64,000 bases of DNA from Oscillibacter sp. (lineage in GTDB: Bacteria; Bacillota; Clostridia; Oscillospirales; Oscillospiraceae): NCBI GenBank assembly GCA_003539495.1, contig DPPB01000033.1, positions 27,659 through 91,658 on the forward strand. Reading direction: 5' to 3'. The position numbers were made by a program, and so were the translations under genes. The notes below the pieces were generated by a model. The model saw nothing but the letters and a program-made list of their open reading frames with translations, did not search any database and had not been told where the DNA came from. Shown here piece by piece: positions 8,873 through 17,333 of the stretch (positions within the stretch are counted from its first letter, which is position 1; each line of letters starts with the position of its first letter).

Positions 8873-10195
8873 ATGCTGGACATTAGATTTGTGCGGGAAA
8901 ATCCCGACCTGGTAAAAGAGAACATCCGCAAGAAATTTCAAAACGCCAAGCTGCCCCTGGTGGACGAGGCCATCGCCCTGGATGCCGAGCGCCGCCAGGC
9001 CATTGCTGACGGCGAGACTCTGAAGGCGGAGCGCAACAAGCTGTCTAAGGCCAACGGGCCCCTGTTCGGCCAGCTGAAAAAATGCACAGACGAGGCCAAA
9101 AAGGCGGAGCTTCAGGCCCAGATCGACGCCAACAACGCCGCCGTAAAGGCTGATGCCGAGCGCATGGCCCAGCTGGAGGCCAAGAAGGAGCACGCCGAGG
9201 CGGCGCTGAACAAAATCATGATGGTCATCCCCCAGATGATCGACCCCGCCGTGCCCATCGGCAAGGACGACAGCTGCAACGTGGAGGTGGAGCGCTTTGG
9301 CGAGGCCACGGTGCCGGAGTTTGAGATCCCCTACCACACGGACATTATGGAGCGGTTTGACGGCATCGACATGGACGCCGCCGCCCGGGTCTCCGGCAGC
9401 GGGTTTTACTACCTGCTGGGGGACATCGCCCGGATGCACGAGGCGGTGCTGGCCTATGGCCGGGACTTTATGATAAACAAGGGCTTCACCTACTGCATTC
9501 CCCCCTTCATGATCCACGGCAATGTGGTGGAGGGGGTCATGAGCCAGACGGACATGGACGGCATGATGTATAAAATTGAGGGCGAGGACCTCTACCTCAT
9601 CGGAACCAGCGAGCACTCCATGATCGGCCGCTACATCGACCAGATCCTCCCGGAGCGCGCTCTGCCTCAGACCCTCACCTCCTACTCCCCCTGCTTCCGC
9701 AAGGAAAAGGGCGCCCACGGCATCGAGGAGCGGGGTATTTACCGCATCCACCAGTTTGAAAAGCAGGAGATGATCGTGGTCTGCAAGCCGGAAGAGAGCA
9801 AGGCTTGGTATGAAAAGCTGTGGCGCTACAGCGTAGAGCTGTTCCGCTCCCTGGACATCCCCGTGCGGCAGCTGGAGTGCTGCTCCGGCGACCTGGCGGA
9901 CCTGAAGTGCCGCTCCTGCGACATCGAGGCCTGGTCCCCCCGGCAGCAGAAGTATTTCGAGGTCTGCTCCTGCTCCAACCTGGGTGACGCCCAGGCAAGA
10001 CGGCTCAAGATCCGCTACAAGGATGACAGCGGCAAAATGCAGCTGTGCCACACCCTGAACAATACCTGTGTAGCACCCCCCCGGATGCTCATCGCCCTGC
10101 TGGAAAACAATCTCCGGGCCGATGGCAGCGTGCGCATCCCCAAGGCTCTGCAGCCCTATATGGGCGGCACAGAGGTGCTGATCCCCAAACATTAA
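8873..10195 (+). CDS. serS: Seryl-tRNA synthetase
   Basis: Class II synthetase charging tRNA-Ser (and tRNA-Sec where present). The product has 440 residues. The N-terminal long coiled coil (about 25-105, rich in Lys/Glu/Ala) grips the long variable arm of tRNA-Ser. Motif 2 is in the SPCFRKEKG segment and RGIYRIHQFEKQEM follows. Motif 3 is near the C-terminus (NNTCVAPPRMLIALLEN). It starts 33 bp after parB with GAGAGGAAG, across a parS site. No T-box leader is visible in the short gap. Confidence 0.96.
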   Translation: MLDIRFVRENPDLVKENIRKKFQNAKLPLVDEAIALDAERRQAIADGETLKAERNKLSKANGPLFGQLKKCTDEAKKAELQAQIDANNAAVKADAERMAQLEAKKEHAEAALNKIMMVIPQMIDPAVPIGKDDSCNVEVERFGEATVPEFEIPYHTDIMERFDGIDMDAAARVSGSGFYYLLGDIARMHEAVLAYGRDFMINKGFTYCIPPFMIHGNVVEGVMSQTDMDGMMYKIEGEDLYLIGTSEHSMIGRYIDQILPERALPQTLTSYSPCFRKEKGAHGIEERGIYRIHQFEKQEMIVVCKPEESKAWYEKLWRYSVELFRSLDIPVRQLECCSGDLADLKCRSCDIEAWSPRQQKYFEVCSCSNLGDAQARRLKIRYKDDSGKMQLCHTLNNTCVAPPRMLIALLENNLRADGSVRIPKALQPYMGGTEVLIPKH

Positions 10196-10218
10196 CATCC
10201 TGTTAAGGAGAAAAGACT

Positions 10219-10605
10219 ATGAAGAAGTTTTTTCAGGAATTCAAGGAATTCGCCATGCGCGGCAACGTGCTGGACATGGCCGTGGGCGTTGTGGTAGGCT
10301 CTGCCTTCACCGCCATCGTCACCTCCATCGTGCAAAATCTGCTGACTCCCCTGCTGGGCCTGCTGATTCCCGACAGCACCTTTGCCGAGTGGGCCCCCGG
10401 CGGCTTCGGCATCGGCGCCGTTATCAATTCTATCATCTCCTTTATTATCACCGCCTTTGTGGTGTTCCTGCTGGTAAAGGGCGTGAACAAGCTGACGCAC
10501 CTGAAGAAGCAGGAGGAGCAGGCCCAGGAGCCCGAGGAGCCTGCAGGCCCCACCACCGAGGAGCTGCTCACCGAGATCCGGGACCTGCTGAAGGAGCAGA
10601 AATAA
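10219..10605 (+). CDS. mscL: Large-conductance mechanosensitive channel
   Basis: Pentameric membrane valve that opens on hypo-osmotic shock. The product is 128 residues with the signature MRGNVLDMAVGVVVGSAF of the N-terminal helix and TM1, a periplasmic loop around APGGFGIG, TM2 at about 72-95, and a charged cytoplasmic helix at the end. It has its own AAGGAG site and is followed immediately by rsmG, whose TTG start is 1 bp beyond the stop. Confidence 0.94.
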   Translation: MKKFFQEFKEFAMRGNVLDMAVGVVVGSAFTAIVTSIVQNLLTPLLGLLIPDSTFAEWAPGGFGIGAVINSIISFIITAFVVFLLVKGVNKLTHLKKQEEQAQEPEEPAGPTTEELLTEIRDLLKEQK

Positions 10606-10606
10606 C

Positions 10607-11305
10607 TTGGAAGCAATTTTGAAGCAAGGCTTGGAGAGTCTGGGCCTGGACGCCGCCGCCATCCCGACGTTGACGGAATTCGCCCGGCGGCTGCTGGAGA
10701 AAAATAAGGTCATGAACCTGACGGCCATTACGGAGGCCCGGGACGTGGCCACGCTGCACCTGCTGGACTGCGCCTATCTGCTGACTGCGGCGGAATTCCG
10801 GGGCCAAGCCGTGGTGGACGTGGGCACCGGCGCAGGCTTTCCGGGGATGCCTATGGCCATACTGGAGCCAACCGCACGGCTGACCCTGCTGGACAGCCTG
10901 GGAAAGCGTATCGATTTCCTGCAGGAAACAGCGGAAGCCCTAAAGCTGGAAAACGTTTCCTGCGTCCACGCCCGGGCGGAGGAATTCGCCGCCGACCATC
11001 GGGATCGGTACGACTACGCCGTGTCCCGGGCGGTGGCGGCGCTGCCGGTGCTGAGCGAGCTGGCGCTGCCGCTGGTGAAGCCCGGCGGGGCGTTCCTGGC
11101 CATGAAATCCGTGGATTCGGATGCGGAGATCGACAGCGCCCGCAGCGCCATCGGGCAGCTGGGCGGAAAAATTGAAAAGCTCCTGGACTACACCGTCCCC
11201 TGCACGGAGGTGCGGCACCGGGTGGTGCTCATCCGCAAGGTAAGGCCCACGCCCCGGCAGTTCCCCCGGGCTTTTGCCAGGATCAAAAAATCCCCTCTCA
11301 AATAA
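10607..11305 (+). CDS. rsmG: 16S rRNA (guanine527-N7)-methyltransferase
   Basis: SAM-dependent enzyme that methylates G527 of 16S rRNA; loss gives low-level streptomycin resistance. The product has 232 residues. The SAM-binding glycine motif VVDVGTGAGFPGMP and the segment NLTAIT...LHLLDC are typical of GidB. The start is TTG 10607, because AAGGAG (10591-10596) is correctly spaced and the N-terminus then matches the family. In Bacillus this gene lies between mnmG and noc next to oriC; here it lies after parAB-serS-mscL. Confidence 0.93.
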   Translation: MEAILKQGLESLGLDAAAIPTLTEFARRLLEKNKVMNLTAITEARDVATLHLLDCAYLLTAAEFRGQAVVDVGTGAGFPGMPMAILEPTARLTLLDSLGKRIDFLQETAEALKLENVSCVHARAEEFAADHRDRYDYAVSRAVAALPVLSELALPLVKPGGAFLAMKSVDSDAEIDSARSAIGQLGGKIEKLLDYTVPCTEVRHRVVLIRKVRPTPRQFPRAFARIKKSPLK

Positions 11306-11314
11306 GGAGGCACA

Positions 11315-12052
11315 ATGGGCGAGATCATTGCCGTGGTGTCCGGCAAAGGCGGCACCGGAAAAACTACATTCACCTCCAACATCGGCTTCGCCCTGGCCTC
11401 CCTGGGAAAAAAGGTGCTGTGCCTGGATTGCGACATCACCCTGCGGAACCTGGACCTGGCCTTGGGCCTCAGCGACAGCGCCCTGATGGATTTTTCCGAC
11501 GTGATGGGCGGCCGCTGCACCCTGGAGGAGGCGGTGGTGCGCCATCCCAAGTACCCCTCCCTGTTCCTGCTGGCAGCGCCCTTGGTTTTTGACGGCTTCC
11601 GGGTAGACCCGGCCCAGGTCAGGGCCCTCATGGGGCAGATCAAGGAGAGCTATGACTTTTGCCTGGTAGACGCGCCGGCGGGTTTGGGTCAGGGCTTCCG
11701 CATGGCCACCCAGGAGGCGGACCATGTGGTGGTCGTGACCACCACGGATGTCACCGCCCTGCGAGACGCCCAGCGGACGGTGATGGAGCTGGACCGCTTC
11801 CCCACGGACAAGGTCCACCTGGTGGTGAACCGGGTGGCCAAAAAGCTCATGCGCCAGCTGCACACCACCATCGACGACGCCATGGACGCTGCGGGCCTGC
11901 CCCTGCTGGGCGTGGTGCCGGAGGACCCGGACATCCCCAGGTGTCTGAACCAAGGCGTGCCCCTGCGGGATGACAATTTCTATGCCGCCCGGGCCTACTA
12001 TAATATTGCCAAACGCATTGCGGGCGGAAAGGCCCCGCTGATGAAGCTATAA
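11315..12052 (+). CDS. minD: MinD-like P-loop ATPase
   Basis: Deviant Walker-A ATPase (SGKGGTGKTTF near residue 9) with CDITLRNLDLALGL and LVDAPAGLG motifs that resemble septum-site protein MinD rather than ParA. The product has 245 residues, ending in a short segment (YNIAKRIAGGKAPLMKL) that could be the membrane-targeting helix, though it is less clearly amphipathic than in classic MinD. No minC or minE is nearby, so its partner is unknown; placement of the division site is likely but inferred. Confidence 0.8.
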   Translation: MGEIIAVVSGKGGTGKTTFTSNIGFALASLGKKVLCLDCDITLRNLDLALGLSDSALMDFSDVMGGRCTLEEAVVRHPKYPSLFLLAAPLVFDGFRVDPAQVRALMGQIKESYDFCLVDAPAGLGQGFRMATQEADHVVVVTTTDVTALRDAQRTVMELDRFPTDKVHLVVNRVAKKLMRQLHTTIDDAMDAAGLPLLGVVPEDPDIPRCLNQGVPLRDDNFYAARAYYNIAKRIAGGKAPLMKL

Positions 12053-12100
12053 AATGCTCCCGATGAATAACCCGTCGGAGCTATCTGCCAAAAACCTTAT

Positions 12101-12133
12101 AGTCTGCGGACGCGAACTCTGCGAGGCTATTTT
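12101..12133 (+). repeat. Short dispersed repeat E, copy 2
   Basis: AGTCTGCGGACGCGAACTCT followed by GCGAGGCTATTTTAA between minD and mgsA is nearly the same as copy 1 at 6951-6981. Both copies follow a stop codon and run into T-rich sequence. Confidence 0.5.
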
Positions 12134-12172
12134 AATACTGACTATCTATTGCACAGAAAGGAGAGCGCAATC

Positions 12173-12589
12173 ATGAATATCGCACTGATCGCTCACAACA
12201 ACCGCAAGGAACTCATGGTCCAGTTCTGCACCGCCTACTGCGGCATCCTGGCCAAGCATACCCTTTGCGCCACCGCCACCACCGGCCAGATGGTGGCCGA
12301 GGCCACGGGCCTGACCATCCACCGATTTATGAGCTTTTACCACGGCGGTGGCCAGCAGATCGGCGCCCGCATCGCCTATAACGAGCTGGACATGGTCCTC
12401 TGCTTCGACGATCCCAACACCAAGGAGCCCTCCCCGGACATCATCTATATCTCCCGCCTGTGCGACAAGAACAACATCCCCTACGCCAGCAATATCGCCA
12501 CCGCCGAGATGCTGGTGCTGGGCCTGGCCCGGGGCGACCTGGATTGGCGCGAGGTGGTCAATCCCAAAAGCAACCCCTTCACCGCTTGA
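12173..12589 (+). CDS. mgsA: Methylglyoxal synthase-like protein with altered active site
   Basis: Belongs to the MGS-like fold family: IALIAHNNRKELM, the phosphate loop CATATTGQMVAEATGL, and NIPYASNIATAEML all align with E. coli MgsA, which turns dihydroxyacetone phosphate into methylglyoxal. By that alignment, however, catalytic Asp71 of E. coli (GGDQQ) is Gly here (GGGQQ), His98 is Ser, and Asp20 is Asn; His19 and Asp91 are kept. The product (138 residues) may therefore be a non-canonical MGS or have another role. ATG 12173 is chosen because AAAGGAGAG precedes it. The hisS promoter overlaps its stop codon. Confidence 0.75.
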   Translation: MNIALIAHNNRKELMVQFCTAYCGILAKHTLCATATTGQMVAEATGLTIHRFMSFYHGGGQQIGARIAYNELDMVLCFDDPNTKEPSPDIIYISRLCDKNNIPYASNIATAEMLVLGLARGDLDWREVVNPKSNPFTA

Positions 12590-12614
12590 CATTTCCCGGC
12601 TAATGGGCTAAAAT
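12586..12614 (+). promoter_or_regulatory. Promoter of the hisS T-box leader
   Basis: TTGACA at 12586-12591 overlaps the mgsA stop codon. TAAAAT at 12609-12614 follows with 17-bp spacing. Confidence 0.7.
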
Positions 12615-12860
12615 AAGCTGAAATACCGCGATAACGGAGCAGGAGTAGTTCTGTCCCCGCCGGAGCAGAGAGGCGCGCCATCGGCTGCAAGCGCGCCCCG
12701 GCACACAGAGCGAAGACAGCCCTACCAGCGGGGATGGAAACATCCACGGTCCGCTCCCCGTAACAGGAGCGCCAAAGGGCCCCCCCTTAGGGGCCGAAAT
12801 TGGGTGGCACCACGAAGCATCACGCTCTCGTCCCAATGCACGGGATGGGAGCGTTTTTTT
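12615..12860 (+). promoter_or_regulatory. T-box riboswitch upstream of hisS-aspS
   Basis: The leader shows the T-box core GGGTGGCACCACG at 12802-12814, which pairs with the free NCCA end of uncharged tRNA. An intrinsic terminator (CGCTCTCG and GGGAGCG arms, then seven T) ends near 12860. In stem I, AGTA lies opposite GAA (12712-12714). The helix above them pairs GTTCTGT with ACAGAGC. The triplet after GAA is GAC (Asp, 12715-12717); CAC (His) occurs at 12702-12704 but inside the helix. An Asp specifier would fit a hisS-aspS operon. Confidence 0.88.
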
Positions 12861-12903
12861 ACTTTCCATCAACCGAAATTCATAATAAAAGGAGAACACA
12901 AAC

Positions 12904-14259
12904 ATGGCAAAAATGACGCCCCGGACCCTCTCGGGCTTTATGGAGCTGCTGCCGCAGCCCCAGCAGCAGATGGAGCGGATGATGCAGATCCTGCGGGAGA
13001 CCTATTCCCTCTATGGCTTCACCCCCCTGGACACACCGATCATCGAGGCCAGCGAGGTGCTGCTGGCCAAGGGCGGCGGCGAGACCGAAAAGCAGATTTA
13101 CCGCTTCCAAAAGGGCGATGCCGACCTGGCTCTGCGTTTTGACCTGACCGTGCCCCTGGCCAAATATGTGGCCCTCCACGGAGGCGAGCTGTCCTTCCCC
13201 TTCCGGCGCTATCAGATCGGCAAGGTCTACCGGGGCGAGCGGGCCCAGCGGGGCCGGTTCCGGGAGTTTTACCAGGCGGATATTGACGTCATCGGCGATG
13301 GCAAGCTGGACATCACCAACGAGGCGGAGATTCCTTCCATTATTTACCAGACTTTTACTCGCCTGGGGCTGAAGCGATTCCAAATCAGGGTGAACAACCG
13401 TAAGATCCTCAACGGCTTCTATGCTATGCTGGGGCTGACGGAGCAATCCGGGGCCATTATGCGCACGGTGGATAAGCTGGATAAAATCGGGCCGGACAAG
13501 GTCCGGGCGCTGCTGCTGGAGGACTGCGGGCTTACCGAGGACCAGGCTGCGGAGATCCTCAAGTTCATCGCCATTACCGGCTCCAACGCCGATGTCCTGG
13601 CGGCCCTGGAGGGCTACGCCGGGCGACACGAGCTGTTTGACCAGGGGCTGTCCGAGCTGAAAACCGTGACGGCGTACTTGGCGGACTTCGGTGTACCGGA
13701 GGAAAATTTTGCTGTGGATCTGACCATCGCCCGGGGCCTGGACTACTACACCGGCACCGTGTATGAGACCACCCTCCTGGATCACCCGGAGATCGGCTCC
13801 GTCTGCTCCGGCGGCCGGTACGACAACCTGGCCGAGTACTACACCGACCGGCAGCTCCCCGGGGTGGGCATTTCCATCGGCCTGACAAGGCTATTCTATG
13901 TCCTGGGTGAGCAGGGGATGCTGAACCCCGACCTCCCCACCGCCCCGGCGGATGTGCTGGTGCTGCCCATGACAGAGGACCTGGCTCCGGCCATCAGCCT
14001 GTCCACCAAGCTGCGCTCTGCGGGAGTGCGGACCCAGCTGTATACCGAGCAGAAGAAATTCAAGGCCAAGATAAGCTATGCGGACAAGCTGGGCGTGCCC
14101 TATGTGATCTTCCTGGGTGGCGATGAGATCGCCGCCGGGGTGGTGGCCTGCAAGGACATGAAAACCGGTGAGCAGACCAAGCTGCCCTTTGCCGAGACAC
14201 TGGCCCTGATCCAATCCGGCCTGGCGGAGAAGAACAAGGGTGCGGTGATTTTGGAGTAA
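12904..14259 (+). CDS. hisS: Histidyl-tRNA synthetase
   Basis: Class II synthetase for tRNA-His. The product has 451 residues. Visible are the motif 2 region (GKVYRGERAQRGRFREFYQ), the histidine-specific ARGLDYYTGTVYE, the SGGRYDNL motif 3 region and the C-terminal anticodon-binding domain starting near DVLVLPM. It follows the T-box terminator by 43 bp with an AAAGGAG site. aspS follows on the same strand after a 345-bp gap filled with repeats, so co-transcription through the repeats is likely but not certain. Confidence 0.96.
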   Translation: MAKMTPRTLSGFMELLPQPQQQMERMMQILRETYSLYGFTPLDTPIIEASEVLLAKGGGETEKQIYRFQKGDADLALRFDLTVPLAKYVALHGGELSFPFRRYQIGKVYRGERAQRGRFREFYQADIDVIGDGKLDITNEAEIPSIIYQTFTRLGLKRFQIRVNNRKILNGFYAMLGLTEQSGAIMRTVDKLDKIGPDKVRALLLEDCGLTEDQAAEILKFIAITGSNADVLAALEGYAGRHELFDQGLSELKTVTAYLADFGVPEENFAVDLTIARGLDYYTGTVYETTLLDHPEIGSVCSGGRYDNLAEYYTDRQLPGVGISIGLTRLFYVLGEQGMLNPDLPTAPADVLVLPMTEDLAPAISLSTKLRSAGVRTQLYTEQKKFKAKISYADKLGVPYVIFLGGDEIAAGVVACKDMKTGEQTKLPFAETLALIQSGLAEKNKGAVILE

Positions 14260-14261
14260 AG

Positions 14262-14530
14262 CGTTGGGGGTAGGGATTGCCACGACCAGCGTGTGTGCTG
14301 GTCTGGCAATGACACATTGCAAGGAACGCGCTGTGCGGCGGGACACACGGATCCCGCCCTACAGTGAGATTATAAAACCGTTTGCAGGGCAGGGCCCATG
14401 TGCCCTGCCGGGAGGTGCGGTGCAAGCCCGGTCCGGGCCGTCCAGGAGGCCGGCCCCTACGCACCCTTTACCGATAGAGCTCCGTAGGGGGCGATGCCCA
14501 CATCGCCCCGCCGGCACCAGCCTTCATATG
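14262..14530. repeat. Repeats A and B in the hisS-aspS gap
   Basis: The 345-bp gap has no gene. It holds an A-type element (GGATTGCCACGACCAG ... CTGGTCTGGCAATGACA, an imperfect palindrome) at about 14274-14313 and B-type CCTACG/CGTAGG palindromes around 14380-14520 (GTAGGGGGCGATG ... CATCGCCCCG). Confidence 0.75.
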
Positions 14531-14604
14531 ACGTATATTAAAAACAAAGCGTAATATCCAACTTAAATTATACAATTCATTATCAAAACAGGAGGAAGAA
14601 AACC

Positions 14605-16380
14605 ATGATGCAAATGCGTACACACACCTGCAATCAGCTGCGCCTGGCCGATGTGGGCAAGAGCGTGAAGATTGTGGGCTGGATGGAGAACGTCCGGGAG
14701 GTGGGCAGCAACCTGGCCTTCGTAGTCCTGCGGGACTTCTACGGCACCACCCAGGTGGTGGCCGAGACCGAGGATATGCTGGCCATTATCAAGGGGCTGA
14801 ACAAGGAATCCACCATCAGCGTGGAGGGCGTGGTCCGGGAGCGGGCCAGCAAAAACCCCAAGCTGGCCACCGGCGAGATCGAGGTGGTACCTAATAAGAT
14901 TGAGGTCCTGGGCCGCTGCCGCTATAACAGCCTGCCCTTTGAGATCAACCGCAGCCGGGAGGCTGACGAGACCGCCCGCCTGAAGTACCGCTATCTGGAT
15001 CTGCGCAATCCCGCCGTGAAACAGAACATCATCCTGCGCTGCCAGGTGGTGTCGGCCCTCCGGGCCGCCATGACCGAGCACGGCTTCCTGGAGATCACCA
15101 CGCCCATCCTCACCGCCTCCTCCCCGGAGGGCGCCCGGGACTACCTGGTGCCCGCCCGGAAGCACCCGGGCAAGTTCTACGCCCTGCCCCAGGCCCCCCA
15201 GCAGTTCAAGCAGCTGCTGATGACCTCCGGCTTCGACCGCTATTTCCAGATCGCCCCCTGCTTCCGGGACGAGGACGCCCGGGGCGACCGCTCCCCCGGC
15301 GAGTTCTATCAGCTGGATATGGAGATGGCCTTCGCCACCCAGGACGATGTGTTCGCCGTGCTGGAGGATGTACTGCCCCCGATTTTTGCCAAGTTCGGCA
15401 CCTACAGCGTGGCCTCCTCCGCCCCCTTCCGGCGCATCCCCTATTTGGAGGCTATGGAAACCTACGGCTCCGACAAGCCCGACCTGCGCATTGATCTCAC
15501 AAGCAAAAATGTTACGGGGCTCTTTGAAAACAGCGAGTTTGAGGCCCTGCGCGGCCAGACCGTGAAGATGGTGGATATCACCGATTGCACCCTCACCCGC
15601 AAGCAGATCGAGAAGCTGCTCACCGATTGTCAGGTGCAGTCCGGCAGCAAGGGCTACTGGTTCAAGGTGGACGAGAGCGGCGAGCTGGCCGGAGGCATCG
15701 GCAAGTTCGTGACACCCGTGCGGGAGGAGCTTTCCAAGGCCCTGAACCTGAAGCCGGGCACTTTGGTGGTGGTAGCCGCCGGAGAAGCCGCCACCAAGTC
15801 CGTGGGCGTGATGATCAAGACCTTCGGTGCCGCCTGTGAGGGCCACATGGACAAGGAGCGGTACGAGTTCTGCTGGATCGTGGACTTCCCCATGTACGAG
15901 ATCGGCGAGGAGAGCGGCCAGCTGGAGTTCTGCCACAACCCCTTCTCCATGCCCAGCGGCGGCATGGAAACCCTGCTCAAGGCCGAGCGGGGCGAGCTGG
16001 ATCCCCTGGACATCATGGCCAACCAATACGACCTGGTGTGCAACGGCGTGGAGCTTTCCTCCGGCGCTGTGCGTAACCATGATCCGGAGATCATGATCAA
16101 GGCCTTTGAGATGGTGCGTCTGGGCGAGGAGGATGTGAAGAAAAAGTTCCCCGCCATGTATAACGCCTTCTGCTATGGTGCGCCGCCCCACGCGGGCATC
16201 GCCCCGGGCGTGGACCGCATGGTGATGCTCCTGGCAGGAGAAAGCTCCATCCGGGAAATCATCCCCTTCCCCATGAACAAGAACGCCCAGGATATTATGA
16301 TGGGCGCACCGTCCACCGTGGAGCAAAAGCAATTGGACGAATTGCATATTGCTCTGGTGGGCCAGCTGGAGGAGGAGTAA
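14605..16380 (+). CDS. aspS: Aspartyl-tRNA synthetase
   Basis: Class II synthetase of the bacterial type: N-terminal OB-fold anticodon domain (about 1-110), catalytic core with GARDYLVPAR, FRDEDARGDRSPGEFYQLD and the motif 3 region GIAPGVDRMVMLLAG, plus the inserted GAD domain (about 300-420). Length 591 is normal. Start is ATG 14605 (or 14608) behind AGGAGGAAG. Whether it also charges tRNA-Asn cannot be judged. Its last 58 bases and the 8 after the stop are duplicated 208 bp downstream. Confidence 0.96.
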   Translation: MMQMRTHTCNQLRLADVGKSVKIVGWMENVREVGSNLAFVVLRDFYGTTQVVAETEDMLAIIKGLNKESTISVEGVVRERASKNPKLATGEIEVVPNKIEVLGRCRYNSLPFEINRSREADETARLKYRYLDLRNPAVKQNIILRCQVVSALRAAMTEHGFLEITTPILTASSPEGARDYLVPARKHPGKFYALPQAPQQFKQLLMTSGFDRYFQIAPCFRDEDARGDRSPGEFYQLDMEMAFATQDDVFAVLEDVLPPIFAKFGTYSVASSAPFRRIPYLEAMETYGSDKPDLRIDLTSKNVTGLFENSEFEALRGQTVKMVDITDCTLTRKQIEKLLTDCQVQSGSKGYWFKVDESGELAGGIGKFVTPVREELSKALNLKPGTLVVVAAGEAATKSVGVMIKTFGAACEGHMDKERYEFCWIVDFPMYEIGEESGQLEFCHNPFSMPSGGMETLLKAERGELDPLDIMANQYDLVCNGVELSSGAVRNHDPEIMIKAFEMVRLGEEDVKKKFPAMYNAFCYGAPPHAGIAPGVDRMVMLLAGESSIREIIPFPMNKNAQDIMMGAPSTVEQKQLDELHIALVGQLEEE

Positions 16381-16596
16381 GCTCCTCCCATGCGGATTTC
16401 TTCCCGCTGCCTTTGCTCCACACCAAGCGTTTTGCACAGCAAAACCTTGCCGCAGGCGGAATTCACTTCCGCCGAGGATTGAAATCCTGCGAGGGGACCC
16501 CGCAAAATGCTCCGCCATTTTGTGGGGAGTGCAAAAGCAGCTGGACGAATTGCATATTGCTCTGGTGGGCCAGCTGGAGGAGGAGTAAGCTCCTCC
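16323..16596 (+). repeat. 66-bp direct repeat duplicating the aspS 3' end
   Basis: Bases 16323-16388 (last codons of aspS, stop and GCTCCTCC) recur at 16531-16596 with two mismatches. The 142-bp spacer has no gene. The transcription terminator lies after the second copy, which implies that the segment between was inserted or duplicated at the gene end. Confidence 0.85.
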
Positions 16597-16613
16597 ACGC
16601 AAACAAAAATTAA

Positions 16614-16640
16614 GAGGTGGCCGCAGGGTCACCTCTTTTT
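16614..16640 (+). terminator. Intrinsic terminator after aspS
   Basis: GAGGTGG CCGCAGGG TCACCTC hairpin followed by TTTTT, beyond the second copy of the aspS end. Confidence 0.75.
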
Positions 16641-16641
16641 G

Positions 16642-17206
16642 CAGCGCCGGGGGAACGGATTGCCACGGCCGCGGAGCGCCCTCGCAATGACAGGGTTTTT
16701 TCATGAGTTGCGGTGCAATTCCGGGCGGCGAGGTGTGGTCACCCCGCCCTATGGGGGACAAGGAGTACAGTAGGGCGGGACGATGACAAGAAATGTTGCG
16801 CATAACACGGCAGACGCAAAGTGTTTCCCTGCTGCGTCAGGGCAGCGCGGGCCCGCGTGAGCGGCCAGCGGATGGCGCCGCAGAGACTATGCGAAAGCAA
16901 GGTGCAAATTTTGCACCTCCCGGTCAGCGAGGTAAGAGGAGACCGACGTGGACGACACCCCAGCCGCGAAAAGGATTCCAAAACCTTGGTTTTGGCGGCG
17001 TTCTTTCCTCCCTTTCTTTTGCCGCAGAAAGAAAGGGAGCCGTCGGAGACATAAAAACCGCAGCGCTGGGGGAAACGGATCGCCACGGCCGCGGAGCGCC
17101 CTCGCAATGACAGGGTTTTTTCATGAGTTGCAATGCAATTCCGGGCGGCGAGGTGTGGTCACCCTGCCCTATGGGGGACAAGGAGTACGGTAGGGCGGGA
17201 CGATGT
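16642..17206. repeat. Composite repeat block G-F-G between aspS and the AlaX gene
   Basis: Two direct copies of a 144-bp unit (G1 16642-16785, G2 17061-17205, about 95 percent identical) contain A- and B-type palindromes. They flank a 240-bp unit F (16807-17046). F has a diverged inverted homologue at 47005-47247. No reading frame here looks real. Confidence 0.8.
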
Positions 17207-17333
17207 GGGCACCGGCCCCTACGGTGCATTATTGGTGGGGCGGTGGAGCTTGTTTTCCCCTTCCCCCCTTGCATTTCTCCTCATTTTGCGGCATACTGGG
17301 GATGTTCCATCTTATCTTAAAGGAGTTTTCGCC

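Noticed and set aside
16349..16588. ORF through the duplicated aspS end
   Set aside because: It is only the duplicated aspS tail read through the inserted segment; no start signal.
14563..16803. 746-codon open frame on the minus strand
   Set aside because: Antisense to aspS and its repeats, low-complexity Gly/His/Leu composition, no motif; shadow of aspS.
17133..17333. N-terminal extension of the AlaX protein
   Set aside because: The extension runs through repeat G2 and lacks a start with ribosome site; ATG 17334 has AAAGGAG.
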